Origin: Eggerthellaceae bacterium UBA5906
Lineage (GTDB): Bacteria > Actinomycetota > Coriobacteriia > Coriobacteriales > Eggerthellaceae
Assembly: GCA_002431805.1 (NCBI GenBank)
Contig: DJEE01000107.1
Coordinates: 1-6,773 of the forward strand
Direction of reading: 5' to 3'
DNA length: 6,773 nt
A model generated the notes under the pieces. That model did not search any database. It was given only the letters and a program-made list of their open reading frames with translations, and was not told the origin of the DNA. Position 1 is the first letter of the stretch, and each line of letters starts with the position of its first letter. Positions 1 to 6,120 of the stretch are shown here, piece after piece. The position numbers and the translations under genes are program-made.

Positions 1-2522
1 GGCTGACGCTTTTGAAGATTCCCGCCTGCGCACTTGCGTGCCTGGGCTTTTTGCGCGGTCGTTTTTTGGCCCCCGAAGCCCGCAGCTGGCGCGAAGCTCG
101 CACTCAGGCCACAACGGCACCGGCAACAAGCCACGTAATACTCGTGCTCCTATCCTGCGCCTATGCGCTCACCTCGTACGTTTTAGGCTACGCCAGCAAC
201 ATCATGTGGCTTGACGGCGTCATCATGGCGCCGTGCGCGCTGCTAGGCGTATGGCGCCTTATGCAACGCCGCACGTGCGCGGGGCTGTTCGCCGCGGTGG
301 CAGGCGCCATCTGGTTCAACTGGTACACGGGCTATATGGTGTGCCTGCTGTGCGTGCTCTGCTTCCTCTGCGAGCTGGTACGCCAGCCCGCGCTGCACGG
401 GTACCGTCTGCGCACCTGCGGGCGCTTTGCCGCAACCATGGCGCTTGCCGTAGGCGCCAGCATAGCGGTGCTGCTGCCCACGGCCCTGTCGCTTCTTGGC
501 GGCAAAGGAGCAGGTGCCGGGCTTTCCTCGCTGGCCACCGACTATGGGCTGGCGCGCACCCCGCTTGCCGTGCCCGACCTGTTCTGCATTGGGACTACAC
601 CTGGTATCACCACGCAGGCAAACCGCCCTGCTGTTGTGATTTCGGCGTTCGCGCTTGCCGGTGCCGGGGTGTTCTTCGCAAACCGCGCCCTGTCCGTGCG
701 CAGCCGCGTTGCGGGCGGCGTCTTGCTTGGTGTGATGCTTTCAAGCCTGGTTTTGATACCCGTTGCCACCATTTGGAGCGGGTTCGTCCCCGAAAGCTCG
801 TATACCAACCGCAACGGGTTCGCCATCTTGCTTGTTATTGTTCTGCTGGCGGCAGAAGGCTTACTTGAGCTGCGCAAACTTCCCCGCAAGCAAGCGGCGT
901 GGCGTGCGTTTGCCGGTTGCAGCCTGACCTTTATCTGCTTTGCGGGGTCGGCCTTGTACCTCAAGCTTTGCAAAGGCGGCCTGCCGCAATCCCAAACAAC
1001 TAACCTTGCCGTTTTGGAATGCGTGCTGCTGGCATGCTTTAGCGCGCTCATCGTGGTATACGCATGGAAAGCGGGCAAAAATTCGCCGAGCAAGGTTGGC
1101 AAGCCAAGCCGTGTTGCCGCTTTCAGTGGGCGCAAAGCGGCAACGGCGGGCCTTTGCATGCTTCTTGGCGTGCTGTTCGTTGCCGAGCAGGCCTACGACG
1201 CGCAAATCCAGCTGAAAAAATGCGTGTATACCGCAAGCGGCTTCACGCACGACCTAACCGAGCTTGAAACGTTCTATAGCACGCTCGGCACCGGGGATGC
1301 GGGTTTTGCGCGCGTCGGCAATTCTGCAGGCTACTGGGGAAACGGCAGCGCGTGCAACAAAGCAAACGGGCCTGATAACATGGCGCTTTTGCTGGCGTAC
1401 AGCACGTTCGACCACTATTCTTCCACGCAGGAAACGCGCATCCAGGAGCTGCTGCGCAACCTGGGATACAGCAAGGTCACGCCGTTTGGCACCTACTACA
1501 TGAGCCCGAACACCGTTGCCGATGCGCTGCTAGGCGTCACCACCCTGGTAACCGAGTCGCAGCCGGCCGCAACGCAAGCTGACGGCACGGCCGCCCTGCG
1601 CGGCCGCTGGCATGCGTGGAGCAACAACCTTGCCCTGCCGCTTGGCTGGGGTACCACAGGAAACGCGCAGGTGAACTGGGGCGATGACCCGTTCGCAAAC
1701 CAAACGGCCATGCTTGCCGATGCAGCGGGGATTGACAGCGGCAACGCAGCTGACAAGCTGTTTTCCACCCCTGACGTCCGCGACGCTGAAACCGAGACGC
1801 CTGCCACCAACACGGGCAACACGCCAACCAGCAGGCAGTTTACCGTCACCGCACAAACCGATGGGCCGCTGCTGTTGTTCTTCCCAACCCTGTACCAGGA
1901 CGACATCTACTATGAGGGCGGCATTGCATGCACGCTGAACATCGATGGCGCTGAAGTGCAGACCATCGGAGAGCGCGGGTCGTGCAACATCGTGAACGTG
2001 GGCGAAGTATCCGCAGGTCAAACGCTTACCGTGCAGGTAACGCCCACCTCTTTGACGCAGGTTGCCTACCATAACGACGGCAGCACCACCACCGTTGGCG
2101 ATGCGCTGTTCCAGCCAAGCGCCACCGACGTGGTGCAAGCGCGCGTACTGGACCTGGATGCCCTGCAAGAGCAGCTGGCGCGCATCGATTCGGACGGGTT
2201 TGCGTTAACTGCGTACGAAAACGGGCATATCGCCGCCATGTTTAACGCCGCACAAGACGAGACGCTCGTGATCAGCCAGCCTTACGAGGACGGCTGGAGT
2301 GCCACGGTGAACGGCCAGCCGGCGCAGCTGCAACCGACATACGACGGCCTTATGGGCATACGCGTAAGCGCCGGCGAAAACACCGTGGAGCTGCACTACA
2401 CGACCCCAGGGCTTATTCCCGGAGCAGTTGTGAGCATTGCATCGGTTACGCTATTCGGCGTATGGCGTGCGGTAGCACGCAGGCGTAGCATGCAGAAGGG
2501 CGAAACCCCCGCAGGCGCGTAG
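1..2522 (+). CDS. yfhO: YfhO-family membrane protein, 5'-truncated by window edge
   Basis: Polytopic membrane protein of the YfhO family. In Bacillus, YfhO is assigned to the last step of lipoteichoic acid glycosylation, moving a sugar from a lipid carrier to the polymer outside the membrane; the acceptor here is unknown. The frame is open to the left edge, and the first visible codons (LTLLKI, from base 3) match a region well inside the family, so roughly 100 N-terminal residues are missing. The TTG at base 12 is not a credible start. Numbered from base 3, about ten hydrophobic segments lie between residues 40 and 396, including SNIMWLDG (about 65-72) and NWYTGYMVC (about 106-114), both family-like. 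A soluble, presumably extracytoplasmic domain of about 400 residues follows. The end is diagnostic: DGWSATVNGQ, then an AGENTVELHYTTPG strand and a final membrane helix before a basic cytoplasmic tail. It lies 42 bases upstream of a glycosyltransferase gene. Family call is strong; substrate is inference. Confidence 0.88.
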   Translation, partial: LTLLKIPACALACLGFLRGRFLAPEARSWREARTQATTAPATSHVILVLLSCAYALTSYVLGYASNIMWLDGVIMAPCALLGVWRLMQRRTCAGLFAAVAGAIWFNWYTGYMVCLLCVLCFLCELVRQPALHGYRLRTCGRFAATMALAVGASIAVLLPTALSLLGGKGAGAGLSSLATDYGLARTPLAVPDLFCIGTTPGITTQANRPAVVISAFALAGAGVFFANRALSVRSRVAGGVLLGVMLSSLVLIPVATIWSGFVPESSYTNRNGFAILLVIVLLAAEGLLELRKLPRKQAAWRAFAGCSLTFICFAGSALYLKLCKGGLPQSQTTNLAVLECVLLACFSALIVVYAWKAGKNSPSKVGKPSRVAAFSGRKAATAGLCMLLGVLFVAEQAYDAQIQLKKCVYTASGFTHDLTELETFYSTLGTGDAGFARVGNSAGYWGNGSACNKANGPDNMALLLAYSTFDHYSSTQETRIQELLRNLGYSKVTPFGTYYMSPNTVADALLGVTTLVTESQPAATQADGTAALRGRWHAWSNNLALPLGWGTTGNAQVNWGDDPFANQTAMLADAAGIDSGNAADKLFSTPDVRDAETETPATNTGNTPTSRQFTVTAQTDGPLLLFFPTLYQDDIYYEGGIACTLNIDGAEVQTIGERGSCNIVNVGEVSAGQTLTVQVTPTSLTQVAYHNDGSTTTVGDALFQPSATDVVQARVLDLDALQEQLARIDSDGFALTAYENGHIAAMFNAAQDETLVISQPYEDGWSATVNGQPAQLQPTYDGLMGIRVSAGENTVELHYTTPGLIPGAVVSIASVTLFGVWRAVARRRSMQKGETPAGA

Positions 2523-2554
2523 CAGCGCGAAAGACAAGCACAAGAACTAGGATT

Positions 2555-2558
2555 GGAA
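2555..2558 (+). promoter_or_regulatory. Ribosome binding site deciding the glycosyltransferase start
   Basis: GGAA ends six bases before ATG 2565. The in-frame TTG at 2553 has only AGGA directly abutting it (2549-2552), which is too close to work as a Shine-Dalgarno. The ATG is therefore preferred, giving a 323-residue protein. Confidence 0.55.
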
Positions 2559-2564
2559 ACGAGT

Positions 2565-3536
2565 ATGACCAACAGCAGCGCATACGATTTGACGCTGGTA
2601 GTCCCCTGCTACAACGAGGTGGACAACATCCCGCTGTTCTACAAAACGGCCACCGAGTGCTTCGACAAGGCCGGCGTGGTGCTTGAGATCGTGTTCGTGA
2701 ACGACGGAAGCCAAGACGGCACACCGCAGCTGCTGCGCCGCGTGGTGGAGCAAGCGCGTGGCAAACACGCCGTGCAAGCGGTAAACTTCTCGCGCAATTT
2801 CGGCAAGGAAGCCGCATTGTATGCCGGTATGGAAGCCGCGCGCGGCGCGAACATTTGCCTGATCGATGCTGACATGCAGCAAACGCCCGCCGATGCGCTG
2901 CGCATGTACCGCTTGCTCGAGAAAAACCCCGAGGTTGATTGCGTAGCCGCGTGCCAGGTTGAACGCAAGGAAGGTTTCGTGCTGAAACTGTTCAAACGCG
3001 CGTTTTACCGCACGTTCAACGGCATGGCCGACGACATCTCCATCCCCGCCAACGTAAGCGACTTCCGCGTGTTCCGCCGCCCGGTGCGCGACGCGCTGCT
3101 CGCGCTGCCTGAGCGCGAGCGCTTCAGCAAAGGCCTGTTCGCGTGGATTGGTTTCAACACGCTTGAAGTGCCCTACGAGGCCGAGCAGCGCGCGTCGGGC
3201 GAAAGCAAGTGGTCGTTCAAAAAGCTGTTCCACTACGCCGCCACGGGCATTTTCGGGTTCACCACCTGGCCGCTGAAAATTGCCATTTGGCTGGGCAGTT
3301 TATGCTCGCTGGCGGCGGTTATCTACCTGATTTCGGTGCTGGGGGAATACGTGCTGTATGGCACGAACGCACCGGGCTACCCCACGCTTGCCTGTCTGAT
3401 TCTGCTGTTTGGCGGCCTGCAGCTAGCCGTGCTAGGCGTGATTGGCGAATACCTGGGGCGCGACTACATCGAGAACAAACGTCGCCCCATCTACCTGGCA
3501 AAAGAGCGCCTAGACAGCACGCAAGAGCAGCAATAG
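2565..3536 (+). CDS. GtrB/CsbB-type family 2 glycosyltransferase (polyprenyl-phosphate sugar synthase)
   Basis: Membrane-anchored GT2 enzyme expected to transfer a sugar from a nucleotide donor to undecaprenyl phosphate on the cytoplasmic face. From ATG 2565 it has 323 residues, normal for the DPM1/GtrB/CsbB group. The GT-A domain shows VVPCYNE (12-18), VNDGSQDGT (45-53), NFGKEAAL (78-85) and the DxD metal/nucleotide site DAD (101-103). Next come ERERFSKGLFAWIGF (183-197) and the RASGESKWS motif (209-217) typical of polyprenyl-phosphate transferases. Two membrane helices follow (about 239-259 and 275-295), then the GEYLGRDYIENKRRP signature (294-308). The stretch after DAD reads MQQTP, where relatives usually have LQDPP or LQHPP. 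It sits 42 bases downstream of the yfhO-like gene, probably in the same transcript, and ends before a strong terminator. The sugar cannot be read from sequence; GlcNAc or glucose are possibilities from relatives. Confidence 0.92.
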   Translation: MTNSSAYDLTLVVPCYNEVDNIPLFYKTATECFDKAGVVLEIVFVNDGSQDGTPQLLRRVVEQARGKHAVQAVNFSRNFGKEAALYAGMEAARGANICLIDADMQQTPADALRMYRLLEKNPEVDCVAACQVERKEGFVLKLFKRAFYRTFNGMADDISIPANVSDFRVFRRPVRDALLALPERERFSKGLFAWIGFNTLEVPYEAEQRASGESKWSFKKLFHYAATGIFGFTTWPLKIAIWLGSLCSLAAVIYLISVLGEYVLYGTNAPGYPTLACLILLFGGLQLAVLGVIGEYLGRDYIENKRRPIYLAKERLDSTQEQQ

Positions 3537-3577
3537 GGCGAATACCCGGCGGTCTTCGCCCGCGGTTCGGGTAATTA

Positions 3578-3624
3578 AAAAGCGGCGACCCACCACGTTG
3601 CAGACATGGTGGGTCGCCGCTTTT
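3578..3624. terminator. Bidirectional intrinsic terminator between convergent genes
   Basis: A perfect 18-bp inverted repeat (3578-3595 with 3607-3624) has an 11-base loop and a GC-rich core. On the plus strand the stem ends in TTTT, then C and TT. On the minus strand it ends in a run of five T (complement of 3577-3581) followed by more A/T. It lies 41 bases after the glycosyltransferase stop and 10 bases after the yacP stop on the other strand, so it can serve both convergent units. Confidence 0.93.
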
Positions 3625-3634
3625 CTTGCTCTGC

Positions 3635-4180
3635 CTAGTTGTCCGCGCCGTCGCGCATGGCTTTAAGCTTCTCTAGCACGTCGGGTGCTATGCGTTCGCC
3701 TAGCGTGCGCTTCAGCGCCACTTTCGGTGTTTCGTCTAGGCGTACGTCTTCGTAGTACATGCCCACCTCGCGCGAGAAGCCGTTTGCCGACATGCGGTCG
3801 ATGCCGAAACCGAACACGGTGTCCTGGATGGTGGCATCGGAAGTGACCACCATGGTTTCCACGTTGCGCACGCGCGCGTCATGCGCCAGCTTCTCGATAA
3901 CCTTATCGGCCGACGTGCCGGCAGGGCTGAACATGATGCGCACGCCGCCGATGGTTTCCACCTCACCGGTAGAAAACTCGTTGTCGGCGCCGTCGAACAC
4001 GATAATGGCCCTGTAATCGCGCCCGGCGAAGTTGATCACATCGTTGATCAGCCGCTCGCGTGCCGTGTTGAACACGTCGTCGGTATAGTCGGGATGCGCG
4101 AACACGTCCTGATAGCGTTTGCCCGAACGCAACACGTTATACCCGTCAACCAAAAGCAGCTTCTTGCGTTGCTTACCCAT
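3635..4180 (-). CDS. yacP: YacP/Rae1-like NYN (PIN-type) domain ribonuclease
   Basis: Small cytoplasmic protein of 181 residues in the YacP NYN-domain family. The Bacillus member Rae1 is a ribosome-associated endonuclease that cuts certain mRNAs in the A site in a translation-dependent way; applying that activity here is inference. Visible family motifs are LLLVDGYNVL (8-17), IVFDG (60-64), TSADKVIEKLA (89-99) and VVTSDATIQ (111-119). Conserved acidic residues D12, D92 and D115 fit a PIN-like metal site. Length is close to the Bacillus protein (about 170). The C-terminal 35 residues are charged and probably helical. ATG 4180 is backed by an exceptionally good Shine-Dalgarno. It lies 48 bases downstream of the rlmB-like gene, with a hairpin in the gap, and is the last gene before the convergent terminator. 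The same rlmB-yacP order is found in Bacillus. Confidence 0.9.
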   Translation of the reverse strand: MGKQRKKLLLVDGYNVLRSGKRYQDVFAHPDYTDDVFNTARERLINDVINFAGRDYRAIIVFDGADNEFSTGEVETIGGVRIMFSPAGTSADKVIEKLAHDARVRNVETMVVTSDATIQDTVFGFGIDRMSANGFSREVGMYYEDVRLDETPKVALKRTLGERIAPDVLEKLKAMRDGADN

Positions 4181-4188
4181 TGCGCATC

Positions 4189-4195
4189 CCTCCTT
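4189..4195 (-). promoter_or_regulatory. Strong Shine-Dalgarno of yacP
   Basis: On the minus strand AAGGAGG is followed by eight bases and ATG 4180. It is a near-complete match to the anti-Shine-Dalgarno and the strongest ribosome binding site in the window. It suggests yacP is translated independently of the upstream gene despite co-transcription. Confidence 0.85.
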
Positions 4196-4210
4196 TCATG
4201 CTCTCGACCC

Positions 4211-4238
4211 GAACCGTTACCTTACTCGCTAACGGTTC
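4211..4238 (-). other. Perfect 9-bp inverted repeat over the rlmB stop codon
   Basis: GAACCGTTA (4211-4219) and TAACGGTTC (4230-4238) are exact reverse complements around a 10-base loop. The repeat contains the last codons and TAG stop of the rlmB-like gene (stop at 4231-4229) and ends 15 bases before the yacP Shine-Dalgarno. No T run follows, so it is not a standard terminator. A 3'-end stabiliser, processing site or modulator of yacP translation are possibilities, all inferred. Confidence 0.5.
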
Positions 4239-4975
4239 TGACGTAACCATTCGTACATGACGGCCGTGGCCGCTTGCGCCACGTTTAGGCTGGCCACTTC
4301 GCCTTCCAGCGGCAGCTTGGCGAAAAAGTCACAGTGCTCAAGCACCAAACGCGACACACCATCGTGCTCGTTGCCCAACACGATGGCGATCTTGCCCTTC
4401 AGGTTGGCATCCCACACCACATCGTCGGTGTGCTCGGTGGCAGCGCACACCCAAAAGCCCTCTTCTTGCAAGCGGTGAATGGACTGCACGATGTTGGACA
4501 CCTGTGCCACGGGCACATGCGCAATGGCTCCCGCCGAGCTTTTATATGTGGAAGCCTCAACGCGCGCACTGCGCTTGTTGGGGATGACCAGGCCCGATGC
4601 GCCCACTGCTTCGCAGGAGCGGCTGATGGCGCCCAAGTTGCCCGCATCAGTAAGGTGATCGCAAATAACCACAAGTGCGCGGCCGTCGTGCGCCTCGGCA
4701 TATGCGTTTGCGGCGTCAACCACCTGGCCGATGCCCACGTAGTTAAACGGCGCGGCTTCGGCCATCACGCCCTGGTGGCTGCCGCGAGCCGACTTCTGAT
4801 CAAGCTCGTCGCGCGGCACCGAAACCACTTTCACGCCACTGCGCTTTGCCTTGCGCATGATGTCTTCGATCATAGGATCGCGTTTCATGTAGTCGCCCAT
4901 AAGGATGCGGCGCATGGGCACGCCGGTGCGGAACGCCTCGATAATGGGGCGCTTGCCTTCAATGTAATCAGCCAT
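4229..4975 (-). CDS. rlmB: RlmB-type 23S rRNA (guanosine 2'-O)-methyltransferase, SPOUT/TrmH family
   Basis: SAM-dependent 2'-O-methyltransferase of the SpoU/TrmH branch. The E. coli RlmB orthologue methylates G2251 in the peptidyl-transferase P-loop of 23S rRNA. From ATG 4975 the protein is 248 residues, the usual RlmB size. An N-terminal substrate-binding domain (about 1-75) begins with IEGKRPIIEAF and contains GSHQGVMAEA (65-74). The SPOUT domain carries motif 1, DAGNLGAISRS (110-120), motif 2, IVLGNEHDGVS (198-208), and motif 3, LPLEGEVASLNVAQAA (221-236), which form the trefoil-knot SAM pocket. The frame stays open to an ATG at 5038, but that would place the promoter -10 inside the coding sequence, while ATG 4975 has AAAGG eight bases upstream. 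The tract after motif 1's first Asp reads HLTDAGN rather than the common V-x-DPxN. It is the first gene of a two-gene unit with yacP. Confidence 0.93.
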   Translation of the reverse strand: MADYIEGKRPIIEAFRTGVPMRRILMGDYMKRDPMIEDIMRKAKRSGVKVVSVPRDELDQKSARGSHQGVMAEAAPFNYVGIGQVVDAANAYAEAHDGRALVVICDHLTDAGNLGAISRSCEAVGASGLVIPNKRSARVEASTYKSSAGAIAHVPVAQVSNIVQSIHRLQEEGFWVCAATEHTDDVVWDANLKGKIAIVLGNEHDGVSRLVLEHCDFFAKLPLEGEVASLNVAQAATAVMYEWLRQNR

Positions 4976-4983
4976 GAACTGGG

Positions 4984-4988
4984 CCTTT
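4984..4988 (-). promoter_or_regulatory. Ribosome binding site deciding the rlmB start
   Basis: AAAGG on the minus strand is followed by eight bases and ATG 4975. It supports the 248-residue protein over a 21-residue extension from ATG 5038. Confidence 0.6.
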
Positions 4989-5021
4989 CGATTCTGCGGA
5001 ATTACGTAGATTGATGGCGCT

Positions 5022-5048
5022 ATTCTAGCAGGTCGCAAGCAAGCGCAA
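5022..5048 (-). promoter_or_regulatory. Extended -10 promoter for rlmB-yacP
   Basis: On the minus strand TGCTAGAAT (5030-5022) combines a TG extension with TAGAAT, a five-of-six match to TATAAT. The nearest -35 candidate is TTGCGC (5048-5043), weak and with a short 15-base spacer, so the extended -10 probably carries most recognition. The predicted start near 5015 gives a leader of about 40 bases to ATG 4975. It is a motif reading only. Confidence 0.55.
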
Positions 5049-5083
5049 CGCCCGCACGCGCAAACGCCGCAAGACGCCCACGC

Positions 5084-5875
5084 CTAGCGCATGTTTGCAG
5101 GCCAGTTGCCGTCTTTTGCGTCCGATTTTCCCCTGCGATGCTTGCGCTCGTCGTCGCCGCCGTGCAAAAACACGCCAGACACCACGCCGCCAACCCGGCG
5201 CAGGCCACGTGCCACACGCGGGGTCAAATCGGCCTCGGACTTCGTGCGCCAATCGAAGTACACGCTCCAATAGCGCAGCGCCACTACGGTAAACACGCAG
5301 GCCACGCCCGCAAGCGCTAAGGGGCACCCGAACTTCGCCAACACCACGTACACCGTAGCGCCGCCCAACCCAGCCACCGCATAATAGTTGCTGCGCTGAA
5401 ACACGCTGGGCACCTCGCCCACGCAAATGTCGCGAATGGCACCGCCTCCTACCGCGGTGATGGCCCCCATGATAATGGACAGCACCATGCCCTGCTCGAA
5501 TGCCACAGCCTTCGATGCGCCCGCAAGCGCGAACAACCCCACCGACAGCGCATCGGCGAAAAACACCGTGGCCTCAAGATGGCGAAACAGGCCGCGGAAG
5601 TAAAACACGAACATACACAAAAGGATGCAAATGACAATCAAGTCGGGATGCGAAGTGAAGTACACGCCCGTGCCCTGCATAAGCGTGTCGCGCAGCACGC
5701 CACCGCCATAGCCCGTGACCAGGCCGCATACCACCGTGCCGATGATGTCTAGCTTGCGATCGCACGCAAACAGCGCGCCGGTGAGCACACCGGCGATAAC
5801 GCTGAAGTAATCGATGCTCCACGGCACCGTTAGCACCGGCGTGTCGGCAAACAAGCCTTGCAGCAACGTTTCCAT
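5084..5875 (-). CDS. TRIC/UPF0126-family membrane protein with charged C-terminal tail
   Basis: Inner-membrane protein of the bacterial TRIC family (Pfam PF03458, YadS/YicG/UPF0126). Members have been described as monovalent-cation channels and also labelled glycine transporters, so the substrate is unsettled. It shows the family's two related halves, each with a Gly-rich break followed by Arg-Asp: TGYGGGVLRDTL (54-65) and TAVGGGAIRDI (140-150), the latter leading into GEVPSVF (153-159). About seven hydrophobic segments span residues 21 to 206. The protein is 263 residues, whereas relatives are usually just over 200. The excess is a hydrophilic tail from about 208, rich in Arg, Lys and Asp and without membrane segments. 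ATG 5875 has AAGGGG five bases upstream. It is separated from the torD-like gene by 245 bases including a terminator, and no clear terminator follows it, so read-through into rlmB is possible. Confidence 0.9.
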   Translation of the reverse strand: METLLQGLFADTPVLTVPWSIDYFSVIAGVLTGALFACDRKLDIIGTVVCGLVTGYGGGVLRDTLMQGTGVYFTSHPDLIVICILLCMFVFYFRGLFRHLEATVFFADALSVGLFALAGASKAVAFEQGMVLSIIMGAITAVGGGAIRDICVGEVPSVFQRSNYYAVAGLGGATVYVVLAKFGCPLALAGVACVFTVVALRYWSVYFDWRTKSEADLTPRVARGLRRVGGVVSGVFLHGGDDERKHRRGKSDAKDGNWPANMR

Positions 5876-6037
5876 ATCGTCCCCTTTTCAGGGCGCGAAA
5901 AACCGCGCAGCTCCGCCTAAGCTGCATTCGGGTGGGCGCGGCCGCCGTTCGCCCAGCTCCGCACCGCACGTCTTTCGCGCAATCGCCACCGTACAAACCA
6001 TTTGGCGGCAAACCCCTCATACGCCCGCCGCCGAACG
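5876..6037 (-). other. Non-coding leader upstream of the TRIC gene, with small hairpins
   Basis: About 160 GC-rich bases separate the torD terminator from the TRIC start. The promoter must lie here, but I cannot pick out convincing -35/-10 boxes. Near the gene, a 6-bp stem GCAGCT/AGCTGC (5925-5907, seven-base loop) is followed four bases later by five T (5902-5898). A second stem, GCGCG/CGCGC (5908-5904 with 5897-5893), overlaps it by two bases. The ribosome binding site AAGGGG is at 5886-5881. The stems are short and the region is GC-rich, so chance is plausible. Confidence 0.35.
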
Positions 6038-6072
6038 AAAAAGCGGACGCGCCCAGTCAGGCACGCCCGCTT
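6038..6072 (-). terminator. Intrinsic terminator of the torD-like gene
   Basis: On the minus strand a 13-bp stem (6072-6060 with 6053-6041, eleven Watson-Crick and two G-U pairs) with a six-base loop leads into a run of five T at 6042-6038. It starts 48 bases past the torD-like stop codon. The plus-strand reading lacks a T run, so it acts only leftward. Confidence 0.88.
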
Positions 6073-6120
6073 CGCATATCTGCGCTTATGAAACCACATC
6101 GCCAGCAAAAATGCCAGATG

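Noticed and set aside
12..14. TTG as the start of the YfhO-like protein
   Set aside because: The frame is open to the window edge and the first residues align to an internal part of the family. Conserved N-terminal segments are absent, so the gene starts off-window.
2553..2564. TTG start giving a glycosyltransferase four residues longer
   Set aside because: No properly spaced ribosome binding site; ATG 2565 has GGAA six bases upstream and sits at the usual distance from the VVPCYNE motif.
2547..3233. 228-residue antisense open frame over the glycosyltransferase
   Set aside because: Opposite-strand shadow of a GC-rich gene: low-complexity Arg/Ala/His-rich translation, no family resemblance, and the sense strand encodes a clear GT2 enzyme.
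3536..3573. Competing small hairpins after the glycosyltransferase stop (GGGCGAA/TTCGCCC and TACCCG/CGGGTA)
   Set aside because: Short stems with no T run, immediately before a far stronger terminator; insufficient to claim an attenuator or riboswitch.
4334..5014. 226-residue plus-strand open frame antisense to rlmB
   Set aside because: Shadow of the methyltransferase gene; it spans the rlmB promoter and has no recognisable motif.
4976..5038. 21-residue N-terminal extension of RlmB from ATG 5038
   Set aside because: It would place the extended -10 promoter inside the gene, does not resemble RlmB N-termini, and ATG 4975 has a well-spaced Shine-Dalgarno.
5041..5083. Possible terminator between the TRIC gene and the rlmB promoter
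   Set aside because: There are repeated TTGCG/GGGCGT-like words but no stem with a following T run on the minus strand.
5574..6020. Minus-strand open frame running from the TRIC leader into the gene in another frame, including a possible leader peptide from ATG 5926
   Set aside because: No ribosome binding site, Arg/Cys-rich composition typical of a wrong frame, and overlap with a well-supported membrane-protein frame.
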